Shown here one piece after another: positions 17,924-26,153 of a stretch of DNA of 64,000 bases. Each line of letters begins with the position of its first letter. Within the stretch, counting starts at the first letter, position 1. The notes beneath the pieces are model-generated. The model was not told the origin of the DNA. It did not search any database and saw nothing but the letters and a program-made list of their open reading frames with translations. The position numbers and the translations under genes are program-made. The DNA lies in contig NZ_SZQL01000009.1 of NCBI RefSeq assembly GCF_005233845.1, positions 158,282 to 222,281 on the forward strand. Direction: 5' to 3'. Origin of the DNA: Ilyomonas limi. Lineage in GTDB: Bacteria; Bacteroidota; Bacteroidia; Chitinophagales; Chitinophagaceae.

Positions 17924-19336
17924 TTATTTTATATACGGACTTTTAAACCCTAATCGCTTTAAGCCATTTTGTACATCCGGGATACTCATAAACAGCTTCC
18001 AAAGCAGGCCAGTACGGTAGTTTTCTATCATTACCACAATAGGTCCCTCATCAATTGCCAGGTGTGTTTTGGCATACCAGTTATGTGTTTCGCTAAAGCC
18101 ATCGGCAAAGCCGTATTCGCCCCATATCTTATCGCCCAAATCGTAATAAAAATGCCGGAGTGCCTGCATACTATACTCCGGTGTGTATGGGAAAGAAGAC
18201 AAGGCCGCAGTAGGCTGAATAACGCCAAGATCTTCCTGCGGGCAGTGTGCTACATAACCTTTATAGCTGTCGCCTGCCGTTAAGCCCCAGCAGTTTTCGC
18301 CATAACCCTTATATTTTTTAGGATTATCTATACAGTATGCCCGGTTAATGAGGGTATGATTCGTATTCTGCTCCCAATAGTCGGTATGCCAGTCTTTTAA
18401 TCCGTGCGGGTCTATTCCCTGAAATGTATAGTGGGCAAAGAAAAGCGGACCGCCATATTCGAACCCTAATGGAAGCTTTATACCATAGTAAGTCTTGTCA
18501 TTAATATAGGAAGTACTATTGACAAAGCCATTAAAATAAACCTCCGGAGCAATAGGATGTACAGGCGAAGAGGCAGACATAATATAAGTTATGAGGCATT
18601 CGTTCCAGCCGCGTATAGGAAAATTCATGTCAAAGTCGTTCCAGGGGCTCCAGTGCCAGTAAAGCATAGCATTACTGTTAGCGGTATGCCAGTTCCAGTT
18701 GGCAGTTTGCCACAATTGGTTAATCCGGTTGCGGAGGTATTTTTCCAGTTCTGTATTTGCATTAAAATATTCGCGGGCGCATAAAAACCCCATCAGCAGG
18801 TAAGAGGTTTCAACAATATCAGCCCCATCATCCAGCCTGCCAAAAGGGATGGTTTTGCCGGTAGTCCCATTCATGAAGTGCGGAAAGATGCCATGATAGC
18901 TATCGGCATGCAAGAGAAATTCTACCATTTTTTTCAGGCGCTTTACTGCCGTATCTCTTCCAATCCAGCCCCGGTTAACGGCTACAATGGTGGCCATAAT
19001 GCCAAAACCCGTTCCGCCAATAGCACAAGCTTCGGGTCCGTAAGTGTGGGTACTCAGGTTAGGCTCGTCATAAGCTTCGTTAATGAAATCCCAATAATAT
19101 TCTCCCCGTACTGTATTGTCTCTTTCCCTGGCGAGTCCGCTTACCGGGTGCGCATAATGCCAGAAATACCGGAAGGTTTGCCGCTGCACCACATCAAGCA
19201 GTGCCGAGTCGGACAAATTGTTGATAATACCGGCAACGGGAATAGAATCGGGATAAGTAGCGGCTTCTCTTTTTTGTGCTGAAACGCTATGATATAATAC
19301 GCAGGCAGCAAAAACAAGTATCAGATTGTATTTCAT
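17924..19336 (-). CDS. Glucoamylase-like family protein (GH144-type, possible beta-1,2-glucanase)
   Basis: A protein of 470 residues with a signal peptide (about residues 1-20, VSAQ). The mature part is an alpha/alpha-barrel of the Glycoamylase (PF10091) type. Recognisable segments are QRQTFRYFWHYAHPVSGLARER, STHTYGPEACAIGGTGFG, GRLDDGADIVETSYLLMG, HYTFQGIDPHGLKDW and GLTAGDSYKGY. A founding GH144 enzyme comes from Chitinophaga pinensis and is an endo-beta-1,2-glucanase, so that activity is a reasonable guess but is not shown by the sequence alone. It is a single gene with no SusC/SusD pair nearby, thus not part of a classical polysaccharide utilisation locus. Confidence 0.85.
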   Translation of the reverse strand: MKYNLILVFAACVLYHSVSAQKREAATYPDSIPVAGIINNLSDSALLDVVQRQTFRYFWHYAHPVSGLARERDNTVRGEYYWDFINEAYDEPNLSTHTYGPEACAIGGTGFGIMATIVAVNRGWIGRDTAVKRLKKMVEFLLHADSYHGIFPHFMNGTTGKTIPFGRLDDGADIVETSYLLMGFLCAREYFNANTELEKYLRNRINQLWQTANWNWHTANSNAMLYWHWSPWNDFDMNFPIRGWNECLITYIMSASSPVHPIAPEVYFNGFVNSTSYINDKTYYGIKLPLGFEYGGPLFFAHYTFQGIDPHGLKDWHTDYWEQNTNHTLINRAYCIDNPKKYKGYGENCWGLTAGDSYKGYVAHCPQEDLGVIQPTAALSSFPYTPEYSMQALRHFYYDLGDKIWGEYGFADGFSETHNWYAKTHLAIDEGPIVVMIENYRTGLLWKLFMSIPDVQNGLKRLGFKSPYIK

Positions 19337-19535
19337 ATAGCATCAATCAAGGCCTAAAATTATGGGATATCACTGGCTAAAGCAGAGTAGTGGTACAAAA
19401 CTGCCAAATAAATAGATTTACTTCATCAACTTATTTTACCGTTTATCCTTTTTGAAAATCCTTATGATTTTATAACCTACTGATTATCAATAGACATAGT
19501 TTTGTATATTTCTTTCCTAAGCAAATTACCTTAAA

Positions 19536-19570
19536 AAAGCAGCTACTATGTGTTGCATAGTAGCTGCTTT
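19536..19570. promoter_or_regulatory. Perfect 15-bp inverted repeat in the padR promoter
   Basis: AAAGCAGCTACTATG and CATAGTAGCTGCTTT flank a 5-nt loop (TGTTG). The loop holds the putative -33 TTG of the padR promoter, and the -7 box starts six bases after the repeat. It could be the operator for autoregulation by PadR. On the minus strand it is also followed by T6 and would act as an intrinsic terminator against antisense transcription. Confidence 0.7.
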
Positions 19571-19584
19571 ATACTATATCTTTG
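19553..19584 (+). promoter_or_regulatory. Promoter of the padR-pspC operon
   Basis: TTG (19553-19555) and TATCTTTG (19577-19584) are spaced by 21 bp, a good fit to the Bacteroidota -33/-7 consensus. The -7 box ends 30 bp before the padR ATG. Confidence 0.7.
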
Positions 19585-19614
19585 TGTTGTCATTAACCAA
19601 TAAACTCCTCAACA

Positions 19615-19965
19615 ATGGATATACAAAACACACAAAGCCAGATGCGCAAGGGAGTGCTGGAGTTTTGCATTTTATCAATTATAAAACAAGGTGAAGTGTA
19701 CCCGAGTGATATAGTGGAAAAAATGAAAACCGCCAACCTGCAAATTCTGGAAGGTACGCTGTACCCGCTGCTTACAAGGCTAAAAAATGCAGGCTATCTC
19801 ACCTATCGCTGGGTAGAAAGCATAAGCGGCCCGCCCCGCAAATATTTTATTATGACCGACGAGGGGCTTTCCTTTTATGCCGAACTGGAACGCACCTGGA
19901 AGGAGCTGGCAGATGCCGTACATACGCTGACGCAGCAAAACGGAGAAGAAAACCATCAACTATAA
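19615..19965 (+). CDS. PadR family transcriptional regulator
   Basis: A winged-helix protein of 116 residues. The PadR signature is clear: RKGVLEFCILSIIKQGEVYPSDIVEKM, then LEGTLYPLLTRLKNAGYLTYRW and PPRKYFIMTDEG. It is a short (PadR-s1) member without a large C-terminal effector domain. It lies 21 bp upstream of the PspC-domain gene on the same strand, a pairing common in Bacteroidota, and probably controls this small envelope-stress operon. A perfect inverted repeat overlaps its own promoter and is the likely operator. Confidence 0.94.
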   Translation: MDIQNTQSQMRKGVLEFCILSIIKQGEVYPSDIVEKMKTANLQILEGTLYPLLTRLKNAGYLTYRWVESISGPPRKYFIMTDEGLSFYAELERTWKELADAVHTLTQQNGEENHQL

Positions 19966-19986
19966 CCACTTAAACATATTTTATAA

Positions 19987-22104
19987 ATGAAAAAGGTAAT
20001 CAACATCAACTTTCAGGGGAGAGTGATACCGATAGAAGAAACCGCCTACGACCTATTACAACAATATGTGGACAGTTTGCGCCGCTACTTCAGGGATGAA
20101 GAAGGTCGTGACGAAATTATAAATGATATAGAAAGCCGTATAGCCGAGCTGATGGGCGAAACACTCAAAAAAGGCAACACCTGCATTACCGATGCCGATG
20201 TGGAAGCTATTATAGCCAGCATTGGCCGCCCCGAAGACTTTGACGGCGAAGAAGAAAAAGTAAAAAGCAAGGTGTATGAAGAAAGCGGACGCAGCAACTA
20301 CACCTACACCAAAGGTGAACGCTTATACCGTTCCGAAAACGACAAGGTAATAGCCGGTGTGTGCAGTGGTATTGGCCATTATTTTGGTATAGATCCGCTG
20401 ATCGTACGCATCCTCTTTATCATATTTGCTTTCGGTTTTGGCTTTGGCTTTATTGTGTATTTAGTATTGTGGGTAGCTGTGCCGAGTACAGCTTCTACAG
20501 TGTTGGGCGCTGCTAAAAAGCGTTTGCTGCGCGACCCGGATAATAAAATCATCGCTGGCGTGTGCAGTGGTTTGGGCTATTATTTTGGGGTAAATGCATG
20601 GATCCCGAGAGTGCTTTTCCTCATTCCGTTCTTTTCTTTCTTCTTTAGATGGAATCACTGGGGCGCTTTTGACTTCCCCAATTTCCTGAGCTTTTCTTTT
20701 AGCCCCGCTTCCACTATTATTTATATTATCCTGTGGCTGGTATTGCCCGAGGCAAAAACGACCAGCGAACGGCTGGAAATGAAGGGCGAAAAAGTAGATA
20801 TTAATTCCATTAAAAATAACATTAGCGAAGAAATGAAAGGCGTGGGGGAGCGTGTCTCTAAGTTTGGTAAAGAAGCAGCTGACTTTGCTCAACAAACCGG
20901 CAAGCGCTTTGGCGGCGAAGTAGGCAAAACAGCCCGTCGCAGTGGACGAGGTTTGGGCAATGCACTTGCACTGTTAATTAAGATCTTCGTTTACTTTATT
21001 ATTGGTGCTATCTTATTTGCCATTGTAAGTGCCTTGTTTGGTTTGGGTGTGGCAGTATTTGGCCTCCTGCCTTTGAAGGGCTATATTTTGCACGATGGCT
21101 GGCAAACCATCTTTGCCTGGGGCTCGCTGTTATTCATTTGGGTGCCGGTGATTGCTATCATTACCAGTATTATCCGCCGCATAGCCAGGGTACACAACAA
21201 TTCAGGTGTTATCCGCACTGCTTTCTTATCCTTATGGATACTCGGTTTAATATGTGTGATTGGTTTAATCACTTCTGTTGCCAATGATTTTTATTACGAG
21301 AATAATCATAACATTCAAACTGTACCGCTCAGCAACCCAACAGTAGATAAGCTGGAAGTAAAAGCTGCCAGACCCAATGTGCTGTACAACCGTTTTGAAT
21401 GGTTAAAGCTGGAACCATTTGCAAGAATAGATGAAGACACCATGTACATCAATAATGTATCGGTGCAAATAATAAAAGCAAACAACGACAGCTTTGCAAT
21501 ACAAATGGCTAAGAACAGCAATGGTGTTTCAAGGGAAAAAGCAAATGAATTGGCCAGCCGCATTAATTATCCCGTTACTCAGCAAGACTCTACCCTTTGG
21601 GTACCGAGAGGCATTGGCATCTCTCAAGACGAAAAGTTCAGAAACCAGTCTGTAATCCTCAGCATAGCCGTGCCGGTGGGTAAAAGAATAAAAATAGATA
21701 ACAATGTGGGCGGATGGGAAGGCAGGCTGCACTTTGGCTGGCACAACGATGCAGACGACTGGCGCTGGAACAACGATGCCGACTATGGCTATCCCTGGGA
21801 GTTTAATGTAGAATACCTGATGACCAACGACGGGCTGAAAAGAGTGGATGGCAAAGTAGATAATGATAATGAAGAAAATAATAATGATACTATTCAACCG
21901 GACCTACAGGATTTTGACAGGCAGCGCCAGCAACTGGAAGAGCAGCGTGAGCAAAAGCGCCGCGAGTTGCAGCAACTGGATAGTGTACTAAGGAAAAATA
22001 GGGACACTATTCCATCCACGCCGGCAACACCCGCAAAAACCGCGGTAATACTGGAAAACAATATGACCATACCTAATATCCTGTTATCCCGGTTTTCTAT
22101 ATAA
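19987..22104 (+). CDS. PspC domain-containing membrane protein
   Basis: A protein of 705 residues. A cytoplasmic N-terminus (1-105) precedes two consecutive PspC domains: RLYRSENDKVIAGVCSGIGHYFG (about 112-168) and RLLRDPDNKIIAGVCSGLGYYFG (about 179-255). Several more membrane helices follow (about 325-440). A periplasmic region comes next, and there is a Gln/Arg-rich coiled coil (RQQLEEQREQKRRELQQ) near residues 645-665. PspC is a membrane component of the phage-shock response to envelope damage; no pspA or pspF is nearby. It is co-transcribed with padR and ends before a terminator-like hairpin. Confidence 0.9.
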   Translation: MKKVININFQGRVIPIEETAYDLLQQYVDSLRRYFRDEEGRDEIINDIESRIAELMGETLKKGNTCITDADVEAIIASIGRPEDFDGEEEKVKSKVYEESGRSNYTYTKGERLYRSENDKVIAGVCSGIGHYFGIDPLIVRILFIIFAFGFGFGFIVYLVLWVAVPSTASTVLGAAKKRLLRDPDNKIIAGVCSGLGYYFGVNAWIPRVLFLIPFFSFFFRWNHWGAFDFPNFLSFSFSPASTIIYIILWLVLPEAKTTSERLEMKGEKVDINSIKNNISEEMKGVGERVSKFGKEAADFAQQTGKRFGGEVGKTARRSGRGLGNALALLIKIFVYFIIGAILFAIVSALFGLGVAVFGLLPLKGYILHDGWQTIFAWGSLLFIWVPVIAIITSIIRRIARVHNNSGVIRTAFLSLWILGLICVIGLITSVANDFYYENNHNIQTVPLSNPTVDKLEVKAARPNVLYNRFEWLKLEPFARIDEDTMYINNVSVQIIKANNDSFAIQMAKNSNGVSREKANELASRINYPVTQQDSTLWVPRGIGISQDEKFRNQSVILSIAVPVGKRIKIDNNVGGWEGRLHFGWHNDADDWRWNNDADYGYPWEFNVEYLMTNDGLKRVDGKVDNDNEENNNDTIQPDLQDFDRQRQQLEEQREQKRRELQQLDSVLRKNRDTIPSTPATPAKTAVILENNMTIPNILLSRFSI

Positions 22105-22127
22105 ATTTGGTTATAGTCTCGGCAAAA

Positions 22128-22166
22128 AGGAATCCTGCTTTCTGGTGAAGGCGGGGTTCTTTGTTT
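22128..22166 (+). terminator. Intrinsic terminator after the PspC gene
   Basis: AGGAATCCTGC pairs with GCGGGGTTCTT (11 bp including G-U pairs), followed by TGTTTT, 23 bp after the stop codon. Confidence 0.6.
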
Positions 22167-22170
22167 TGGG

Positions 22171-22244
22171 GAGCCACAAAGACACTAAGCCACGAAGTTG
22201 TACAAAGAATGAAGGGAAACCGCGGAGGCGCTAAGGCGCAAGGG
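22171..22244. repeat. Degenerate repeat of the CACAAAGACAC type
   Basis: GCCACAAAGACACTAAGCCA and, further on, GGAGGCGCTAAGGCGCAAGG share a loose ACnAAG/GCnAAG core repeated every 9-10 bases. Related words occur at 52714-52743 and, inverted, at 53481-53508. Confidence 0.5.
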
Positions 22245-22277
22245 AATCCATTATCAACATTATTTTCTTCAATTCCC

Positions 22278-23474
22278 TCAATTCAAAAAGTCACCCCAAA
22301 TCTGCCTCCTGATTTGTTGTGCGCTTGCCGCATTATTGAAATGGTTATACAGCACTGCTTTTCTTTTATCCAGTTCTGCCTGTGTAAATGGTTGTGTAAA
22401 TAATGCTTTAACTAACTGCTGCATATCGCTGGCGGTGTTTGCAATGTGACAAAGCCCTTCCAAGCCGGTGTCTTCTATTGCTGCATTGTTTACTATACAA
22501 TGCCTGCCATTATACAAAGCATTTAAGAGTTTTATTTTAATGCCGGTTGTATTGAAAGATGGTAATACTTGTATGTGTGCATCCATAATCAAATTGTCCA
22601 TCCCGGCAGAAGAAGGATTGGCAATAATTTGAACGTTTTTAGTGCGTGCAGCCGCTTGTACTAAACATTGTGTTGGATTTTTTCCGGCAACAATTAAAGG
22701 TATATCCAAATTGATAAATACTTTTTTTATCAGCCAGGTAGCAGCCTGTTCATTTTCTTCCACCTCCAGATTGCCGTGATAGATGCAATATGTGCCTGTG
22801 CCTAATTTTCCGGCTACTTGCCATGGCGGTAAAAACAAAGGCAGATAGCCCGCATTTTTACAATTAAAAATTCCCCTGTACACATTCGCATCTTTATAAG
22901 AAACTGTCCAAAAAGCAGATGCTTTATTAGCAATGCGGCGTTCATAGTTTTTTAGCAAAAAGCTTTCTGCCAAATAGTATAATCTCTTAAAAAGAGAGGT
23001 AGTGTTTTTATATAAATGATAGTAATAGCGGTACTCTACATTGTGCAACCGTACAAACAGTTTGCGATTACTAAAACGCTTATCCAGTAATGGATACGTG
23101 CAATGCACGCCTTCTATTAAAATAGGATAATCATCTTTTAACAGAGTTTGAAACAAGTCTGCACTTCTTCTGCTTGCAACAATATATGGCAGTGTAAAAC
23201 TAATGCCGCTAATACCCGTTTTACGTGGGTAATAATGCACCGATGCACAATACTTCTCTAATTCCTTTTGCGGGCTGCGATTGTAAGTAAAACAGTGTAA
23301 ATGCACAGCAATACCCGCCTGCTGCAATGCAGGCAATTTGTAAAACAAATCGTACATCGCACCAAAATCTACCGGATAAGGTACATTGAGGCAAATGATA
23401 TGTAAATGTTGTGGCAAGCAGCAAAGATAAAAGGAGTAAGAATCAAGTGGTAAGATACAAGAAGGCAAGTACAA
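22278..23474 (-). CDS. Glycosyltransferase family 4-like protein
   Basis: A protein of up to 398 residues with a GT-B layout: an N-terminal Rossmann-like domain beginning HIICLNVPYPVDFGAMYD, a central YCIYHGNLEVEENEQA, then a nucleotide-sugar domain with VAGKNP, DNLIMDAHIQVLPSFNTTGIKIKLLNALYNGR and NNAAIEDTGL. These are the marks of GT4-type transferases (retaining). The frame is open to a TTG at 23474. A -7 box (TATCTTTG, minus strand 23439-23432) lies inside the first codons, so translation more likely begins at the TTG at 23417-23415, or near residue 20. It is a single gene, and the acceptor is unknown. Confidence 0.85.
   Translation of the reverse strand: MYLPSCILPLDSYSFYLCCLPQHLHIICLNVPYPVDFGAMYDLFYKLPALQQAGIAVHLHCFTYNRSPQKELEKYCASVHYYPRKTGISGISFTLPYIVASRRSADLFQTLLKDDYPILIEGVHCTYPLLDKRFSNRKLFVRLHNVEYRYYYHLYKNTTSLFKRLYYLAESFLLKNYERRIANKASAFWTVSYKDANVYRGIFNCKNAGYLPLFLPPWQVAGKLGTGTYCIYHGNLEVEENEQAATWLIKKVFINLDIPLIVAGKNPTQCLVQAAARTKNVQIIANPSSAGMDNLIMDAHIQVLPSFNTTGIKIKLLNALYNGRHCIVNNAAIEDTGLEGLCHIANTASDMQQLVKALFTQPFTQAELDKRKAVLYNHFNNAASAQQIRRQIWGDFLN
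23432..23439 (-). promoter_or_regulatory. -7 box inside the 5' end of the glycosyltransferase frame
   Basis: Minus-strand TATCTTTG is a perfect TAnnTTTG box. The TTG elements upstream are not at ideal spacing. If used, transcription starts near 23425 and the first about 17 codons of the longest frame are not translated. Confidence 0.4.
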
Positions 23475-23490
23475 GGCACAAGATATAGCA
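23444..23490. repeat. Degenerate repeat of the CTTGTATCTTG type (copy 1)
   Basis: On the minus strand the words CTTGTATCTTACC, CTTGATTCTTAC and ATATCTTGTGCCTTG recur. The same vocabulary is present at 26090-26150. Confidence 0.45.
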
Positions 23491-23535
23491 CACGGCTTTA
23501 ACTGTAGAATAAATAAGATGCAAATTGTTTAATCC

Positions 23536-23549
23536 CTGATTACAATCAT
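23536..23549 (+). promoter_or_regulatory. Candidate FNR/DNR-type binding site
   Basis: CTGAT-TACA-ATCAT matches the FNR/Crp-family consensus TTGAT-N4-ATCAA at 8 of 10 positions. Its centre is about 64 bp upstream of the start predicted from the -7 box at 23594, a normal distance for activation. The downstream genes look NO- or oxygen-related, which supports the call, but it is a short motif. Confidence 0.4.
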
Positions 23550-23593
23550 GTCCCCTTTCATTTTTGCTCAGGTTATTACCGGAGGGGCAGCCC

Positions 23594-23601
23594 TACGTTT
23601 G
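23594..23601 (+). promoter_or_regulatory. Candidate -7 box for the heme-copper-like/DUF2249 operon
   Basis: TACGTTTG matches TAnnTTTG, 40 bp before the ATG at 23641. A -33 TTG at standard spacing is lacking, consistent with an activator-dependent promoter. Confidence 0.4.
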
Positions 23602-23640
23602 CACCTATCGTAATAAGACAGATGACATGCAAACTGCATA

Positions 23641-25035
23641 ATGGATATGAAAATTGCAGAAACGATAGACACGAACTTGCCCATGCTACATCATGAGGTA
23701 CGGCGGATGGATAACATAGCAGAAAAGTTGATAGTAAGTGATTCAAATCATAAAAGGTTATCATCGTATGTTGTCTCTTTGCCCCTTATGAAAAAGTGGT
23801 ACCAGGTAGCGTTGTTCAACCTTGTTGTACTGGCTTTGCTGGGCTTGTTGATGCGCTATAAAATGAATTTTCCGTTTCCTGTGTTGGAGCAGAAAAATAT
23901 ATTGCATGCTCATTCTCATTTCGCTTTTAACGGCTGGATAGGGTTCCTGCTGCAAGTGTTGATTGTCGATGAATTTACTCACGATTATAAAAAGTCCACA
24001 CGATTCTGGAACCGGTTTTTCCTCGTTTCTACAGTGGTAAATCATGCCATGATTTTCTCTTTTGCGTGGGAAGGATATGGCGCTATTTCCATTGCACTTT
24101 CTACCGCTGGCTTGTGGTTGTCTTATGTATTTGCTTATAAAATATTTAAAACACTTCCGGCTGCCAGCAGCAAAAACGAGAGTATAAAATTTGTAAAAGC
24201 AGCTTTATTTTTTATGCTGCTTTCTTCGCTGGGGCCTTATGCGCTTGCCATCATTATGGCGCTCCATGTTAGCAATGTTTATTGGTCTCAAAATGCCTTG
24301 CTTTTCTTTCTGCATTTTCAGTACAGCGGCTGGTTTACGTTTGCAACACTGGCTTTTCTGATAAAGAAACTGGAGCAAAGTCCTGCATTTAATTTCAGAA
24401 CTGAGCGTGCATTCTTTCTGTTGCTTGCAGTTACCTGTGTCCCATCTTACTTTTATACCATGCTGTGGCAGCATCGGCCTGAAACAGTCACAGTTGTTAT
24501 GGCAATTACTGCCATACTGCAGGCTATCTCGTTGTATTTTTTTGTGCTGCTGCTTTACAAAAACGGACGTAATGCATTTACAAAACTGCCAGCTATTTGC
24601 AGGTGGCTATATACGTTGGCTGTTGCAGCCTATATCTTAAAAGTAATATTACCTTTTTTTATACTACATCCGCATGTAGGGCAATTAGCTTTAGGGCTCC
24701 GTCCCATTATCATTGGCTACCTGCATCTTGTTTTTCTATCTTTTGTAAGTATGTATTTACTGGGGATACTGGCAGATAAAAACATTGTTCCACACGATAA
24801 TCGCATTAGCCTAACCGGACTTGTCACTTTTGCAGTAGGCATTACTATTAATGAAATCTTATTGGCAGCGCAAGGACTTGCAGCCATGTATGTTTTGTAT
24901 TTACCGGCGGTAAGTAAACTGCTCTTTTACAATACATTGATACTGGTAATGGGTGCAATCGTGTTGTTTGCTGCAGCCTGCAAAAAACAGGCGTGCCCTT
25001 CTTTTTATATCAAATCTTTAAAACTAAATATATAG
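23641..25035 (+). CDS. Twelve-helix membrane protein resembling heme-copper oxidase subunit I / NnrS
   Basis: A protein of 464 residues with a soluble N-terminus of about 50 residues and about 12 hydrophobic helices. His residues fall where heme-copper oxidases and NnrS place metal ligands: HAHSHFAFNGW in helix 2 (His 89, 91, 93), LHFQYSGW in helix 6, and GYLHLVF in helix 10. The His pair of helix 7 is not evident; LWQHRPE lies in a loop. This suggests a heme-binding membrane protein rather than a full proton-pumping oxidase. The DUF2249 gene starts 4 bp downstream, and such genes cluster with nitric-oxide detoxification or denitrification functions. I do not recognise a precise family; NO sensing or handling is an inference. 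Confidence 0.7.
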   Translation: MDMKIAETIDTNLPMLHHEVRRMDNIAEKLIVSDSNHKRLSSYVVSLPLMKKWYQVALFNLVVLALLGLLMRYKMNFPFPVLEQKNILHAHSHFAFNGWIGFLLQVLIVDEFTHDYKKSTRFWNRFFLVSTVVNHAMIFSFAWEGYGAISIALSTAGLWLSYVFAYKIFKTLPAASSKNESIKFVKAALFFMLLSSLGPYALAIIMALHVSNVYWSQNALLFFLHFQYSGWFTFATLAFLIKKLEQSPAFNFRTERAFFLLLAVTCVPSYFYTMLWQHRPETVTVVMAITAILQAISLYFFVLLLYKNGRNAFTKLPAICRWLYTLAVAAYILKVILPFFILHPHVGQLALGLRPIIIGYLHLVFLSFVSMYLLGILADKNIVPHDNRISLTGLVTFAVGITINEILLAAQGLAAMYVLYLPAVSKLLFYNTLILVMGAIVLFAAACKKQACPSFYIKSLKLNI

Positions 25036-25039
25036 TTAT

Positions 25040-25369
25040 ATGCAAGTACAGGAGATAGAACAGAAGAAGCAGATAAAGGAACCCGGATATCCCTCTTTTC
25101 TTGAATTAAATGTCACACATTTAGAACCAAAATTTAAGCACCCAACTATATTCCGTTGCTTCAATGCACTACAGCCGGAGGATGGTTTTTATATACTGAA
25201 TGATGACGACCTTAAACCGCTTTATTACCAGTTGGTAGCTAAGAAAGGTGAAACTTTTACCTGGGAATATATAGAGGATGGACCGCTGCGCTGGAAAATT
25301 TTAATCAGAAAATTTTTGAGAGTTTCGCAACAGCAAAATGAGCTTTCAAAAAAAGAGTTGTATGGATAA
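25040..25369 (+). CDS. DUF2249 domain-containing protein
   Basis: A protein of 109 residues. It shows the DUF2249 pattern: ELNVTHLEPKFKHPTIFRCFNALQPEDGF, then LNDDDLKPLYYQL, then ETFTWEYIEDGPLRWKILIRK. The fold is related to TusA-like two-layer alpha/beta proteins, but the conserved TusA Cys is missing here. DUF2249 genes are typically found with NO-related and anaerobic respiration genes, often under FNR/DNR control. It begins 4 bp after the heme-copper-like gene, so the two form an operon. Confidence 0.85.
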   Translation: MQVQEIEQKKQIKEPGYPSFLELNVTHLEPKFKHPTIFRCFNALQPEDGFYILNDDDLKPLYYQLVAKKGETFTWEYIEDGPLRWKILIRKFLRVSQQQNELSKKELYG

Positions 25370-25543
25370 ATGCAACACCTGCAAAAAGAGATAAACGCGT
25401 CGATCGGCTCCTACAATCAGAGCCTGCTAAATAATAAAGCTTATACCACGTAATAGGCGCCAACCTTGGAGTATATACTATGTGCAGTAATGTAAACAAA
25501 GTGCAATTATAACTTATTATTTAAGATCTATTTTATCTCAACC

Positions 25544-26005
25544 TTAAACCTTTATTTTATACACCAGTTCATCCTCAAAAGGATTGTATTGTTCAAAACC
25601 CATTGCTTCGTATAAACGTTGCGCAGTAATATTATGCTGCATGGTTTCCAACTGAATAAATGTGGCGCCTGCTTCTTTAGCAAACTGCAGAGCAGCTTCA
25701 ATTAACTTTCTGCCAACACCTTGTTTTCTGTACATAACTTCTACATACAAGTCGTTCAATATCCAATTCTTTTGTGTACGCACCGATGAATACAACGGAT
25801 ATAATTGCGTAAAGCCGGCCGAAATCGTTTTGCCGTTTTGATTATCCAATGCCACAAAAATCACAGATTCATTACCGGATAATCGTTGTTGTAAAAATTG
25901 CCTCGCCAATTGAATGTCGGATGGCTGATGATAGAAGACTCTGTATTGATCAAATAATGCTGCTACTAAATAAAGCGTACTGTTATCTACTCGTTGTATT
26001 TGCAT
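25544..26005 (-). CDS. GNAT family N-acetyltransferase
   Basis: A protein of 153 residues with the GNAT fold. The acetyl-CoA binding loop is VMYRKQGVGRKLIEAALQFAKEAG (the Q/RxxGxG/A motif), preceded by NWILNDLYVEV and followed by QLETMQHNITAQRLYEAMGFE. I set the start at the ATG at 26005 (MQIQRVDNSTL), since the 11 extra codons up to 26038 do not resemble the family. The substrate is unknown. It is a solitary gene between two repeat-bearing spacers. Confidence 0.88.
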   Translation of the reverse strand: MQIQRVDNSTLYLVAALFDQYRVFYHQPSDIQLARQFLQQRLSGNESVIFVALDNQNGKTISAGFTQLYPLYSSVRTQKNWILNDLYVEVMYRKQGVGRKLIEAALQFAKEAGATFIQLETMQHNITAQRLYEAMGFEQYNPFEDELVYKIKV

Positions 26006-26089
26006 AAATGTGTTTAAAATTATTTTCCACAAAGGCATGAGACACGAAAATGGATGGTTGAATTTGCTTTTTACAGCCTGGCTTTTAAC

Positions 26090-26150
26090 CTTATTCCTTA
26101 CATCTTGATTCTTGTGTTTTAGCTCCTGCTTCTTGTATCTTGCGCTTTCC
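26090..26150. repeat. Degenerate repeat of the CTTGTATCTTG type (copy 2)
   Basis: CATCTTGATTCTTGTG and CTTCTTGTATCTTGCGC share words with the inverted copy at 23444-23490. Purely intergenic, directly downstream of the E1 dehydrogenase stop. Confidence 0.45.
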
Positions 26151-26153
26151 TTA

